From positions 1 through 64,000 of the IMG/VR virus record IMGVR_UViG_3300043331_000441: 64,000 nucleotides of DNA. One strand, written 5' to 3'. How positions within the stretch are numbered: position 1 is the first letter of the stretch; each line of letters begins with the position of its first letter. Source of the stretch: a virus. Both the position numbers and the translations under genes were made by a program. Shown here one piece after another: positions 1 through 6,390 of this stretch. The notes under the pieces are model-generated. The model was not told the origin of the DNA, did no database searches, and saw only the letters and a list, made by a program, of their open reading frames with translations.

Positions 1-19
1 CCTTAGGCGGCGGCTGCAC

Positions 20-40
20 GGAACCGTATCCCGCGGTTCC
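20..40 (+). terminator. Hairpin before the first complete gene
   Basis: A 7-bp perfect stem (GGAACCG/CGGTTCC) with a 7-nt loop follows a TAG at 4-6 that may end an upstream gene. There is no U-tract, so it could be a terminator or an RNA processing/stability hairpin. Confidence 0.45.
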
Positions 41-56
41 AGAAAGGAGATAGGCG

Positions 57-407
57 ATGCGGTACGGGTATTTCACCCATCATCCGCAGGAAGGGATCGG
101 CGTCGCGAAGCGCCACGATCGTGTGCACGCGTCGCAGGGTCTCGACATGGAAGCCCTTTGCGGCTGGGAGTTTGTCGGCCAGGCCGACCCCAAGCTGACA
201 AAGACCCCCAAGAAGCTCGGGGAGCTGCTCGCGGAGGTCACGTGCGTGCGCTGCGTCCGCGAGATCCTCGGCTTCGAAACCGGGCCGTCCCCGTTTGGCG
301 GCAGCGGCTGTCGCAACTGCGGGGCGCCCGAGGGAGAGCCGTGTCGTCACGACGCTGGCTGCGTCGACTCCGACCGCTCGTCAGGAGGCGTGTCATGGGC
401 TACGTGA
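57..407 (+). CDS. Small zinc-ribbon protein
   Basis: This 116-aa protein carries a four-Cys ribbon: Cys63/Cys66 (CVRC) and Cys85/Cys88 (CRNC), with Cys96 nearby, so zinc binding is likely. The ATG follows AGAAAGGAG. The second Cys pair is encoded across a GGGGCGCCC motif. It overlaps the next gene by 13 bp, suggesting coupling. Specific function is not recognised. Confidence 0.75.
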   Translation: MRYGYFTHHPQEGIGVAKRHDRVHASQGLDMEALCGWEFVGQADPKLTKTPKKLGELLAEVTCVRCVREILGFETGPSPFGGSGCRNCGAPEGEPCRHDAGCVDSDRSSGGVSWAT

Positions 408-748
408 CGCTCCTCCTACACGAAGCAGAGCTGATCGAGGGTGGCATGTACGTCGATCAGGGAACCGAGCAATGCCGTGACATGACGGCTGCGATGCCGG
501 TCACGTTGCACCAGGAAGACCTCAAGCGCGGCACGTTCGTGGTCGCGCTGCACACGCTACAAGGGCACATGGTGCCGTTCACGTGGACGTATGACGGCGG
601 CGACCATCGCGCCGTCATCACCAGCGGCTGTCAGGCCGGAGGCACGCTGGAGCAGTTCCTCTACAAGCGTGCCGAGCACGCAGCGAAGGCCATCCACAAC
701 GGCTGGGCGCCCGAGGTCGTCGAACACACGCCCCGCCAAGACGACTGA
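395..748 (+). CDS. Hypothetical protein
   Basis: 117 aa. Starting at ATG 395 gives an AGGAGG site six bases upstream; the open frame extends further upstream, but that part overlaps the preceding gene and lacks a site. The protein is soluble, with mixed beta-type sequence in the first 75 residues and a helical, Ala-rich tail. No family is recognised. Confidence 0.72.
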   Translation: MGYVTLLLHEAELIEGGMYVDQGTEQCRDMTAAMPVTLHQEDLKRGTFVVALHTLQGHMVPFTWTYDGGDHRAVITSGCQAGGTLEQFLYKRAEHAAKAIHNGWAPEVVEHTPRQDD

Positions 749-756
749 GAACTGCC

Positions 757-1002
757 ATGTTTCGGACACAAGCCGAACGTGAACAGTTCTGGGCACGAAT
801 CGACCGCAAGGACTGTGTTGCGCATCCCGGTTTCATTCCGGAGCAACACGGGCCGATGCGCCACTTCGATCGTGAAATGCGCTGCGCAAGCCCAGGCTGC
901 GGCTCGCCCACGCATTTCAAGCTGGAGGGAATCCCGCGCTGCATGGTGCATTGCCTGCGCGAGATGAACGAAATGCTGATCGGCATGGGAATCAACGTCT
1001 AG
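757..1002 (+). CDS. Small Cys/His zinc-finger-like protein
   Basis: 81 aa. A basic N-terminal helix precedes a Cys cluster in the second half (MRCASPGC then RCMVHC), which looks like a C4 or C3H knuckle. It starts at ATG 757, eight bases after the previous stop. Function unknown; DNA or RNA binding is possible. Confidence 0.7.
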   Translation: MFRTQAEREQFWARIDRKDCVAHPGFIPEQHGPMRHFDREMRCASPGCGSPTHFKLEGIPRCMVHCLREMNEMLIGMGINV

Positions 1003-1017
1003 GCCGGGCACCCCGGC
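1003..1017 (+). terminator. Short GC hairpin containing GGGCACCCC
   Basis: A 6-bp stem GCCGGG/CCCGGC with a 3-nt loop lies directly after the stop codon of the preceding gene and contains a CpA variant of the dispersed palindrome. Confidence 0.5.
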
Positions 1018-1026
1018 AGGAGGAAC

Positions 1027-1266
1027 ATGGACAAACAGGACAACCCGGTAACACTCGCCCGCAACAGCTTCGGATCCGCGATGGCGAGAAGGCAGATCGG
1101 ACACGAACTGAGAGACGCGGCCTCGCACCTGTATGGGGCTGTGGACAGGCTCAGGAAGGTCGGCCTGCTAGCAGACGCCGAGCAGATCGAGAACATCGCT
1201 GACTCGGTGCGCAACAGGTTCGAAATCGACGAGGACGGCGACGCGCTCGCCTACCTCGACGTCTAG
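1027..1266 (+). CDS. Hypothetical helical protein
   Basis: 79 aa, start ATG behind GGAGGAAC. Largely alpha-helical with an acidic C terminus (EDGDALAYLDV). No Cys and no membrane segment. No family recognised. The stop is followed at once by a strong terminator hairpin, so this gene likely ends a transcription unit. Confidence 0.72.
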   Translation: MDKQDNPVTLARNSFGSAMARRQIGHELRDAASHLYGAVDRLRKVGLLADAEQIENIADSVRNRFEIDEDGDALAYLDV

Positions 1267-1276
1267 AACGCTGCCT

Positions 1277-1307
1277 GAAGCCGCCGTGATCTAGAGACGG
1301 CGGCTTC
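1277..1307 (+). terminator. Terminator-like hairpin
   Basis: An 11-bp perfect stem (GAAGCCGCCGT/ACGGCGGCTTC) with a 9-nt loop stands 10 bp after a stop codon. It is followed at 1311-1326 by a perfect 16-bp palindrome, GAGCGTCCGGACGCTC. Confidence 0.65.
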
Positions 1308-1358
1308 GCGGAGCGTCCGGACGCTCCCGTCCGCACAAAGAGAAGGGCCGCACAGCAG

Positions 1359-1399
1359 CACCCTGGTTGGCGCGTGGTGAGTGGCACACGCGCCGGGTG
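1359..1399 (+). ncRNA. Structured intergenic hairpin
   Basis: The gap 1308-1467 has no convincing gene. It holds a two-part helix, CACCC/GGGTG outside an 8-bp GGCGCGTG/CACGCGCC stem with a 5-nt bulge, then a GGGCGCCCG motif at 1438. It could be a leader or processing structure for the downstream small genes. Confidence 0.4.
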
Positions 1400-1467
1400 G
1401 CTCCAGGATCAGGTGGCAACAGGCGGCTCTTCTCTGCGGGCGCCCGGCACCAACAAGGAGGCAGCCC

Positions 1468-1521
1468 ATGAGGCTGATCCAACATCTGCCCCTCGTCGCA
1501 GCACTTGCGGAGGGCAGCTGA
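1468..1521 (+). CDS. 17-residue leader-like peptide
   Basis: A 17-codon frame (MRLIQHLPLVAALAEGS) starts six bases after a strong AAGGAGG site, and its TGA shares the A of the next gene's ATG. The tight stop-start overlap suggests translational coupling: a leader peptide or a very small protein. Confidence 0.5.
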   Translation: MRLIQHLPLVAALAEGS

Positions 1522-1721
1522 TGATCGCGTACTGGGTAATCGAAGCCACAAAGGACGGCGTCGAAATCGACGAGCACCCGCTCACGCTCGCGCAAGGCTC
1601 GCGCCGCACGGCAGAGGACCTGGCCAACTGGGTCAGAGAGCACACGCCGTATGGCTGGTACGCGGACATCACGCCGCGACCCCTCGCGCGTGGTGACCTC
1701 GCCGAACTGATTCTCGCCTGA
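1521..1721 (+). CDS. Hypothetical protein
   Basis: 66 aa. The start at ATG 1521 overlaps the stop of the preceding small frame (TGATG). A compact alpha/beta protein with several aromatic residues (AYWVIE, YGWYAD). No family recognised. An in-frame upstream extension from 1374 is rejected because it runs through a structured non-coding segment. Confidence 0.7.
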   Translation: MIAYWVIEATKDGVEIDEHPLTLAQGSRRTAEDLANWVREHTPYGWYADITPRPLARGDLAELILA

Positions 1722-1722
1722 G

Positions 1723-1770
1723 GTTGTTCGCGGGCGACCCCGACCAAGCGCGGGGCGCCCCGGGAACAAC
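1723..1770 (+). ncRNA. Stem-closed structured element
   Basis: A perfect 7-bp outer stem, GTTGTTC/GAACAAC, encloses GC-rich sequence including one GGGGCGCCCC copy that extends the pairing. It lies just after a stop codon, so it may act as a terminator or a processing hairpin. Confidence 0.45.
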
Positions 1771-1786
1771 GGAAGGAGGTAGGCGT

Positions 1787-1813
1787 ATGACGTGGCCGAC
1801 GAAGGCTCGCTGA
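1787..1813 (+). CDS. 8-codon mini-ORF with strong RBS
   Basis: ATG 1787 follows GGAAGGAGG at normal spacing and encodes MTWPTKAR before TGA. It is too short for a folded protein; a leader or attenuator peptide is possible, or the gene body may have been deleted, leaving its start region. Confidence 0.3.
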   Translation: MTWPTKAR

Positions 1814-1846
1814 TTTTTTGCCAACGATCTCGGCGTCGCTGCTGAG

Positions 1847-1882
1847 CGTTCCCCAGAGTCCCTACGGGGCCTGGGGGGAACG
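1847..1882 (+). ncRNA. Hairpin between mini-ORFs
   Basis: CGTTCCCC (1847-1854) pairs with GGGGAACG (1875-1882), extended inward by CAG/CTG-type pairs and a CCC/GGG inner stem. Together with 1723-1770 and 1941-1967 it makes 1722-2019 a structured intergenic stretch. Confidence 0.4.
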
Positions 1883-1895
1883 AAAGGAGCAAACC

Positions 1896-1907
1896 ATGAG
1901 GCGCTAG
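1896..1907 (+). CDS. 3-codon mini-ORF (M-R-R-stop) with RBS
   Basis: AAAGGAGC is followed five bases later by ATG AGG CGC TAG. The site matches the consensus used by real genes here, so ribosomes may initiate, but the product is three residues. It may serve regulation or be a relic. Confidence 0.25.
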   Translation: MRR

Positions 1908-1940
1908 CCAAACAACCCCACATAGGACGTGGGCGTGGTC

Positions 1941-1967
1941 AAGGCCCCGGCTTCGAGCCGGGGCCTT
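1941..1967 (+). terminator. 12-bp terminator-like hairpin
   Basis: A perfect 12-bp stem, AAGGCCCCGGCT/AGCCGGGGCCTT, with a TCG loop ends in TT and is followed by a GGGGCGCCC motif. It separates the structured mini-ORF region from the next operon. Confidence 0.7.
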
Positions 1968-2019
1968 GGGGCGCCCGCCCCAACCGGCCGAGCGGTTTCT
2001 CGGCAAGCAAGGAGGCGAC

Positions 2020-2238
2020 ATGATCCGCAGGATCATCAACCGCCTGCGGCGGACAGAGCCGTCGCAGAAGCACGGGAAGGACTTCACGCCCGACCCGTGG
2101 GAGTCCGTCAGGGCACCCCTCGTCGCGTGCGGCGAGTCCCGGCGACGGGGCATGACCAGGCTGCCGATGCCGCACGCGAAGGCGCGGAGGCGGGCAGCCA
2201 ACAAGCGGGCACGCGCTGCGCGGCGCGTGAACCGCTGA
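2020..2238 (+). CDS. Small strongly basic protein
   Basis: 72 aa. ATG 2020 stands behind AAGGAGGCGAC. Arg/Lys-rich throughout, with a C-terminal run of basic residues (KARRRAANKRARAARRVNR), so nucleic-acid or ribosome binding is plausible. The stop overlaps the next start. Confidence 0.68.
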   Translation: MIRRIINRLRRTEPSQKHGKDFTPDPWESVRAPLVACGESRRRGMTRLPMPHAKARRRAANKRARAARRVNR

Positions 2239-2435
2239 TGGACGAGTCGACACGCTTCTACAGCGTGCGACTCGACGGCGACCCGAACACCTTTCTCATC
2301 CACGCGACTTCGATGATGGAAGCGATGGACAAGGTGTTCGCGCACTCACATCCGAGGCGCGTCGAGATCTTCGAAATGATCGATGCCAGCGAACCGTCGA
2401 TCATCGATCTCGTCAACGACACCGGGCGACACTGA
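2238..2435 (+). CDS. Hypothetical protein
   Basis: 65 aa. It starts inside the previous stop (TGATG), so it is probably translationally coupled. The sequence resembles a small beta-alpha-beta domain (YSVRLDG, FLIHATSMMEAMDKVF). No family identified. Confidence 0.7.
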   Translation: MDESTRFYSVRLDGDPNTFLIHATSMMEAMDKVFAHSHPRRVEIFEMIDASEPSIIDLVNDTGRH

Positions 2436-2439
2436 GCGC

Positions 2440-2481
2440 TGAACGGGGCGCCCCTCACGGGGCGTCCTACTTGAGCGTTCA
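2440..2481 (+). terminator. Double-stem terminator-like element with GGGGCGCCCC
   Basis: An outer 6-bp helix TGAACG/CGTTCA encloses a 9-bp hairpin (2446-2454 with 2459-2467, one G-U pair). The inner stem is built from a copy of the dispersed palindrome. Confidence 0.6.
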
Positions 2482-2499
2482 ACGAGAGGAGTGGGGAAA

Positions 2500-2727
2500 A
2501 TGGTCGATGAGCGTATTACGCAGGCCGAAGATCTTGCGCGTACCTCGCATGATTACGCGAAGGCGTTTCGTATCTCGGCTCACATCTGCCGCAGCCGGTT
2601 CCCGGAAGCAGCGGCAGGACAGACGCTTGCGCGGATCTTCGAGGAGAAGGCGCACCTCGAAGACGATTTGTGCAAGCGCCTCTCAGACGATCCGATCGGC
2701 ACGTTGCGCGCCGAAGGACTCGCCTGA
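2500..2727 (+). CDS. Hypothetical helical protein
   Basis: 75 aa. ATG 2500 is preferred over GTG 2491 because the latter overlaps the GAGGAG site. Helical throughout with two Cys (HICRSRF, DLCKRL). No family recognised. Confidence 0.65.
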   Translation: MVDERITQAEDLARTSHDYAKAFRISAHICRSRFPEAAAGQTLARIFEEKAHLEDDLCKRLSDDPIGTLRAEGLA

Positions 2728-2774
2728 ACGTGTGACGGCGCGGGGCGCCCGACGCCCCGACGCCGTGTGCGTTC
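2726..2774 (+). terminator. Nested terminator-like hairpin with GGGGCGCCC
   Basis: An outer GAACG/CGTTC helix overlaps the stop codon. Inside, ACGGCG (2735-2740) pairs with CGCCGT (2761-2766) and GGGGCG (2742-2747) with CGCCCC (2753-2758). This repeats the plan seen at 2440-2481. Confidence 0.65.
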
Positions 2775-2792
2775 AAGCGAAAAGGAGGAAAT

Positions 2793-3074
2793 ATGGACAG
2801 CACAGATACCACCCGTACGCCATACACGAAGCCGCTCACTAGCTTCGAGATGCGCGAAATCCAGCGTCGGATCAGCGAAGTCGTGCGCGCACGAACCAAC
2901 CCCCCCGCAGGCAAGCGCATCGGCTCCTTCGTCCCACTCTCCACGCACGAGGAGCGCGTCAAGGAAGTCGAGGACGCAATCGCGTTCGCGGCTCGCGGGA
3001 AGCTGAGGCGAGACGCGTGGCCGCCCGTGTGTCACGTGCGCCCAGCGGCGCTGAGTGCGCTCGTCACACCATGA
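2793..3074 (+). CDS. Hypothetical protein
   Basis: 93 aa behind AAAAGGAGGAAAT. A helical first half with EMREIQRRISEVVRAR, then a conserved-looking HEERVKEVEDAI helix. No recognisable domain. It lies alone between two terminator-like hairpins and so may be a single-gene transcription unit. Confidence 0.72.
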   Translation: MDSTDTTRTPYTKPLTSFEMREIQRRISEVVRARTNPPAGKRIGSFVPLSTHEERVKEVEDAIAFAARGKLRRDAWPPVCHVRPAALSALVTP

Positions 3075-3093
3075 CGCCGCGCACGGTTAGGCA

Positions 3094-3126
3094 GCACCGG
3101 GCGCCCAGCAAAAGGGCGCCCGGTGC
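3094..3126 (+). terminator. 13-bp terminator built from two GGGCGCCC copies
   Basis: A perfect 13-bp stem (3094-3106 with 3114-3126) and a loop AGCAAAA, followed by TCTATTCT. Each arm contains one full dispersed palindrome, so the motif has been used to make a hairpin. Confidence 0.75.
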
Positions 3127-3152
3127 GTCTATTCTGGCGGAAAGGAACTTGC

Positions 3153-3290
3153 ATGATTGCTGGTATCGCATCAACCATTTTCACGATCTGCGTTGCGCTT
3201 CTTTCTTTGGCTGCGCTGGTCATGGCGGGCCTCATCCACGTTCGTTTTCGTAACGGCAGCCCGCTCGCACGCCTGAACGACAAACGCTAG
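3153..3290 (+). CDS. Small single-pass membrane protein
   Basis: 45 aa. ATG 3153 follows AAAGGAAC. Residues about 5-27 form a hydrophobic transmembrane helix (ICVALLSLAALVMAGLI), followed by a basic tail (RFRNG, NDKR). Function unknown; such phage mini-membrane proteins are often early or lysis-modulating, which is inference only. Confidence 0.6.
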   Translation: MIAGIASTIFTICVALLSLAALVMAGLIHVRFRNGSPLARLNDKR

Positions 3291-3379
3291 GCAGCACTGA
3301 GCGCAACGTGCGTTGAGTGGTGCCTATCCCGGGCACCGCGGCTAACCACCGCACATACGACACGAAGGAGGGCCCACAC

Positions 3380-3700
3380 GTGGTCTCTTTCACTGTCATC
3401 GGCGGCCCGCACAACGGGGCGCCCTTCGAGCCGGTCGCAGCGGCGGCTGCGCGCATCAAGCAGGTGCGCAAGGAGTTCGTCGAGGCCGCTGCGCAACGCA
3501 AGGAGCAGCACGAGCAGGAGCTGCGTGCGCTCGACAGGAAGCGCAAGGACGAGGAGCGCGAGGCGCGTCGTGCTGCGCGGCAGCAGTACCGCGAAGAGGT
3601 CGCGGACGCATACCGCGAGCGCTACGAGATCGCGCGGCGTGAACGCGAGGAGTTCATGCAGCGCATCGGCAAGCGCAGCCGCGTCCGCGTCTACGCGTAG
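3380..3700 (+). CDS. Charged coiled-coil protein
   Basis: 106 aa. GTG 3380 is preferred to GTG 3317 because AAGGAGG lies eight bases upstream of it. After an N-terminal beta segment (SFTVIGGPHNGAPFE) the rest is one long, very charged helix rich in Arg, Lys and Glu, probably a coiled coil. No family name. Confidence 0.68.
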   Translation: MVSFTVIGGPHNGAPFEPVAAAAARIKQVRKEFVEAAAQRKEQHEQELRALDRKRKDEEREARRAARQQYREEVADAYRERYEIARREREEFMQRIGKRSRVRVYA

Positions 3701-3715
3701 CACACACCCCCAGCT

Positions 3716-3738
3716 CAGGGCCTCCAGCGGAGGCCCTG
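3716..3738 (+). terminator. 10-bp terminator-like hairpin
   Basis: CAGGGCCTCC/GGAGGCCCTG with an AGC triloop, 15 bp after a stop codon. Confidence 0.65.
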
Positions 3739-3767
3739 GGCGTCAGCATGTCCGGAGGGAGTCCGAA

Positions 3768-4013
3768 ATGCTTCGCTTGCAGTGGGATGGTTCCTTCTTC
3801 AAGATCAGGCGCGACGCTCGCCGCTATGGGGGCGCCCGACGCTGGGATGGCAAGCGCATTCCCTGGATCATCCGTTTGCGTGTGTTCGGGCCTGGTATCG
3901 CGGTTGGCCCGATCGTTGTGCGCCGGATGATGATTCACAGTTTCATCCCGCACGTTCCTCACGGTCTTTACTGTCGCAAGTGCGATCATATTCGCGACCT
4001 GCATTACAGGTAA
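3768..4013 (+). CDS. Small basic protein with C-terminal Cys/His
   Basis: 81 aa. ATG 3768 follows CGGAGGGAG. A basic N terminus, a central hydrophobic stretch (IAVGPIVVRRMMI) too short for a certain membrane helix, and a C-terminal YCRKCDHIRDLHY that could hold zinc. Function unknown. Confidence 0.6.
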   Translation: MLRLQWDGSFFKIRRDARRYGGARRWDGKRIPWIIRLRVFGPGIAVGPIVVRRMMIHSFIPHVPHGLYCRKCDHIRDLHYR

Positions 4014-4055
4014 GCGCGTTTCGCACAGCCACAGCGTCCTGATCCCCACCACGGG

Positions 4056-4072
4056 AGTCGGGCGCCCTTTTT
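4056..4072 (+). terminator. GGGCGCCC followed by a T-run
   Basis: The dispersed palindrome is followed directly by TTTTT, a minimal intrinsic-terminator layout just upstream of the next gene. The stem is only 4 bp per side, so activity is uncertain. Confidence 0.3.
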
Positions 4073-4094
4073 ACCTTAGAAAGGAGAACGCCCC

Positions 4095-4442
4095 ATGCGG
4101 CGTGGTCCACGCATAACCGAACTAGACATCACGCGCTTCACAGAAGGTGACTGCCATATCCTCGCCAAAGTGCTGCATTTGCGCACGCTGTGGCCTCTGT
4201 GCACGTTCCACAGAGGCGACTGCGAGCCGGACCTGCACGCATTCGTCTGTGATGGTGACACCGCAATCGACGTGCGGGGCGCCCGGCCGATCGACGACCT
4301 GCTCTGCGAGTGGGAAGATGCCGCAGGGTTCATAGAAATTTCTGAACTAAACTGGGGGAAGGAAATATTCCCCGGCTCGCGACGGAGAGCGCACACGATC
4401 GCACCCTTGCTGATCCCCGCCGGTGCTATGCGCGTTCCGTAG
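4095..4442 (+). CDS. Hypothetical protein flanked by short direct repeats
   Basis: 115 aa behind AGAAAGGAGAACGCCCC. Contains a few Cys/His but no clear zinc motif. The gene lies between copies of GCCACAGCGTCCTG-type sequence (near 4025 and 4443, with a further GCCACAGCG at about 4464), as though a cassette had been inserted or duplicated. No family recognised. Confidence 0.68.
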   Translation: MRRGPRITELDITRFTEGDCHILAKVLHLRTLWPLCTFHRGDCEPDLHAFVCDGDTAIDVRGARPIDDLLCEWEDAAGFIEISELNWGKEIFPGSRRRAHTIAPLLIPAGAMRVP

Positions 4443-4479
4443 AGCCACAGCGCGTCCTGCAGAGCCACAGCGTTTTGTC

Positions 4480-4550
4480 GAGGGAGTAGCTCGAAGGTCG
4501 AGCCTCGGGTTGTGATCCCGACGGTGTGGGTTCGATTCCCACCTCCCTCT
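4480..4550 (+). tRNA. tRNA-His (GTG)
   Basis: Full cloverleaf: acceptor GAGGGAG/CTCCCTC, D stem GCTC/GAGC, anticodon stem TCGGG/CCCGA with loop TTGTGAT (anticodon GTG at 4512-4514), 4-nt variable loop, T stem GTGGG/CCCAC with loop TTCGATT. CCA is not encoded. The encoded -1 base is C and base 73 is T, not the G-1:C73 pair that bacterial HisRS uses. Confidence 0.9.
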
Positions 4551-4646
4551 TGGCGTCAGAGAGAATCCGACATGGCGGCTAGTGACCCGTTCGAGCCGGG
4601 CGCGGGCTGCGGGAGTGTTCACCGCAGGGACACCTCTCTGACGCCA
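4551..4646 (+). ncRNA. Stem-closed structured element next to tRNA-His
   Basis: A perfect 13-bp outer helix (4551-4563 with 4634-4646) begins at the first base after the tRNA. Inside are a CCCG/CGGG hairpin with loop TTCGAGC (4586-4600) and a CTGCGG/CCGCAG hairpin (4607-4627), giving a three-way junction of 96 nt. The TTCGAGC loop resembles a tRNA T loop, but no cloverleaf can be drawn. Function unknown. Confidence 0.6.
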
Positions 4647-4693
4647 CAAGAATCCCCCGCATTTGTACGGGAGCGCCCCGGAAAGGGGGCAAC

Positions 4694-5206
4694 ATGAAGG
4701 GTCTCTACGGAGCAATCATTGCTCTTGGACGGTCGATCAGCGAGATCGATCTGCACGGCTGGACGCTCGGCACATTCGGTAACGAGCACCACAAGAAGTG
4801 CGCGGTCGGGCTGCTCTCGTACTCGTTCGTGCAGACTCCCGACCATCTCTCGCTCTGCGGCCTGACAGACGACGAGACAGAGGCAGCGATCCTCGCTGCC
4901 TACGCGCTCTACGACGTACTCAGCCCTGAACAGGTGGAGCGATTGGAAGCTGCTCTTCGCCGCCTCGACGAGGACAACAACGACTCGCACTTCGACCGTG
5001 TGTACGCGTCGTTCCGCGACCGAAACAACGCGTCGCTTACGGAAATCGAGGACATCACCATCATCACGAACGACCAGGTGATGACCGAGCAGGCTGAGGC
5101 GCGCAGGTGGTTCTCGGATGCGCTCGACCTGCTCGCAGAGCAGCTGCCGATCCCGGCAGAGGCGGTCGTCCCCGAGCACGAGGGGCGCCCAGTCACATTC
5201 GTCTAG
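4694..5206 (+). CDS. Hypothetical protein, first of a tandem duplicated pair
   Basis: 170 aa. It shares an N-terminal block (LYxA...GRSIxEID..GWT.G..G, then CAxxLLS) and a C-terminal block (ARxWFxxAxDxLAExLPxPIPA) with the next gene, so the pair arose by duplication. The middle has diverged. Function unknown. It ends in a palindrome-encoded EGRPVTFV. Confidence 0.78.
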   Translation: MKGLYGAIIALGRSISEIDLHGWTLGTFGNEHHKKCAVGLLSYSFVQTPDHLSLCGLTDDETEAAILAAYALYDVLSPEQVERLEAALRRLDEDNNDSHFDRVYASFRDRNNASLTEIEDITIITNDQVMTEQAEARRWFSDALDLLAEQLPIPAEAVVPEHEGRPVTFV

Positions 5207-5221
5207 GAAAGGAGAACGTCC

Positions 5222-5767
5222 ATGAACAACCTCTACGAGGCCGTCATGATCGTCGGCCGCTCGATCGAGGAGATCGACCGCACGGGCTGGACGTGCGGCG
5301 CACTCGGCGTGAAGAACACTCCCAGGTGCGCCAACGCGCTGCTCAGCGTGTCAAGCGAGCGGCGGATGCCGGAGTACATCTACGACGCTGCTCGGCGTGC
5401 ACCCGAAACCGCGATGCCGCTGCGTCTCGCCGCGAAGGCGCTGTTCGAAACAGCGCCCGAGGAGGCGATGAAGGTCGTACGCAAGGCGTGGGACGAGGAT
5501 CCCGACGGGTACTGGGAGTTCGAGAAGGCGTTCAATGATCCACTGAACGGCGACCTCGGATACATCGGCGATGGGCTCGCGCAAATCAACGACGCCGACC
5601 ACATCGACAGCGGCTCGGAGGTTCCCATCCTCACGACCAAGACCGCCCGCGCGTGGTTCCAGCGGGCGTTCGACAAGCTCGCCGAGGAGTTGCCGGAGCC
5701 GATCCCGGCCGATCCGCCGCTCTACGTGAGCGACATCGCCTCGTCGCGCACGCCGGAGCACGTCTAG
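5222..5767 (+). CDS. Hypothetical protein, second of a tandem duplicated pair
   Basis: 181 aa behind GGAAAGGAGAACGTCC. Paralogue of the gene just upstream, with the same GRSIEEIDRTGWT start and ARAWFQRAFDKLAEELP end. Acidic and soluble. The retained ends and diverged centre suggest a conserved scaffold with differing specificity. Confidence 0.78.
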   Translation: MNNLYEAVMIVGRSIEEIDRTGWTCGALGVKNTPRCANALLSVSSERRMPEYIYDAARRAPETAMPLRLAAKALFETAPEEAMKVVRKAWDEDPDGYWEFEKAFNDPLNGDLGYIGDGLAQINDADHIDSGSEVPILTTKTARAWFQRAFDKLAEELPEPIPADPPLYVSDIASSRTPEHV

Positions 5768-5779
5768 AAGGAGGCGACC

Positions 5780-5881
5780 ATGTCCAGCCCCTGGAACATC
5801 GAGGTGCAGGTGGCGATTGTCACCTTCGCCGTGGTTGCGCTCGTCGTCTTGCTCATTTTCTGGGCGCTTGGGTGGACGTAG
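5780..5881 (+). CDS. 33-residue membrane peptide
   Basis: ATG 5780 follows AAGGAGGCGACC. One transmembrane helix (about residues 9-31, VQVAIVTFAVVALVVLLIFW). Small membrane peptide of unknown role. Confidence 0.6.
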   Translation: MSSPWNIEVQVAIVTFAVVALVVLLIFWALGWT

Positions 5882-5899
5882 CGCGCTTCCCTCCTGGAT

Positions 5900-5917
5900 G
5901 GACGCCTACGGGCGTCC
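5900..5917 (+). terminator. Hairpin after the membrane peptide gene
   Basis: Seven-bp stem GGACGCC/GGCGTCC with tetraloop TACG. The gap 5882-6087 otherwise holds a start-stop codon pair (ATGTAA at 5982-5987 behind GGAAGG) and a second hairpin. Confidence 0.5.
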
Positions 5918-6032
5918 GTCCTGGGGGATGACCGCCGTCGTTTTGGAGTCCCGCATACGCGGCGAAGGGAAGGTGACCACGATGTAACGCCAGCGTGAGA
6001 CAACACACATCTCTTGTTGCGCGACGTTGCCT

Positions 6033-6057
6033 GAGGGGCGCCCTCCGGACGCCCCTC
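6033..6057 (+). terminator. Terminator-like hairpin with GGGGCGCCC
   Basis: Eight-bp stem GAGGGGCG/CGCCCCTC, loop of 9 nt, one dispersed palindrome in the 5' arm. Stands 30 bp before the next ribosome binding site. Confidence 0.6.
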
Positions 6058-6087
6058 GCGAAACGCCGACAAAGGAGGTGAAAAATC

Positions 6088-6390
6088 ATGCGTTTCTGTG
6101 ACAAGTGTGGGAAGCCAGTCGATCCCACCAACGACGCCGTGGAGCTTGACATTGAGCTGCACCGAGCAGAGGGCGATTTGTTCCCGATCGGACTCGTCAT
6201 TGCACAGGCACGGCATCTGCTGCCGGTTGCCGGGTGCCCCGGCTCGCCAAGCCGGGCGCAGTACCTCGAAGGACAACCGCGTGACCCACGGGGCATCTAC
6301 GGCTACGACCCGGAGCACGAGGAGCCGATCCGGAAGGCGTACGCCTCGATGCGGGACGCGGCTCGGGAAGGAGTGGCATATGAAGCGTGA
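6088..6390 (+). CDS. Zinc-ribbon-start protein
   Basis: 100 aa behind AAAGGAGGTGAAAAATC, the longest match to the anti-SD in the area. It opens with CDKCGK, half a zinc ribbon, with Cys50 as a possible partner. Function unknown. Overlaps the next gene by 11 bp. Confidence 0.72.
   Translation: MRFCDKCGKPVDPTNDAVELDIELHRAEGDLFPIGLVIAQARHLLPVAGCPGSPSRAQYLEGQPRDPRGIYGYDPEHEEPIRKAYASMRDAAREGVAYEA

Noticed and set aside
158-748. A 196-residue protein from the extended frame.
   Set aside because: The upstream part overlaps the first gene completely; the ribosome binding site supports ATG 395.
4551-4646. A selenocysteine-type or extra tRNA.
   Set aside because: The 13-bp stem is continuous rather than split between acceptor and T arms, and no anticodon arm exists.
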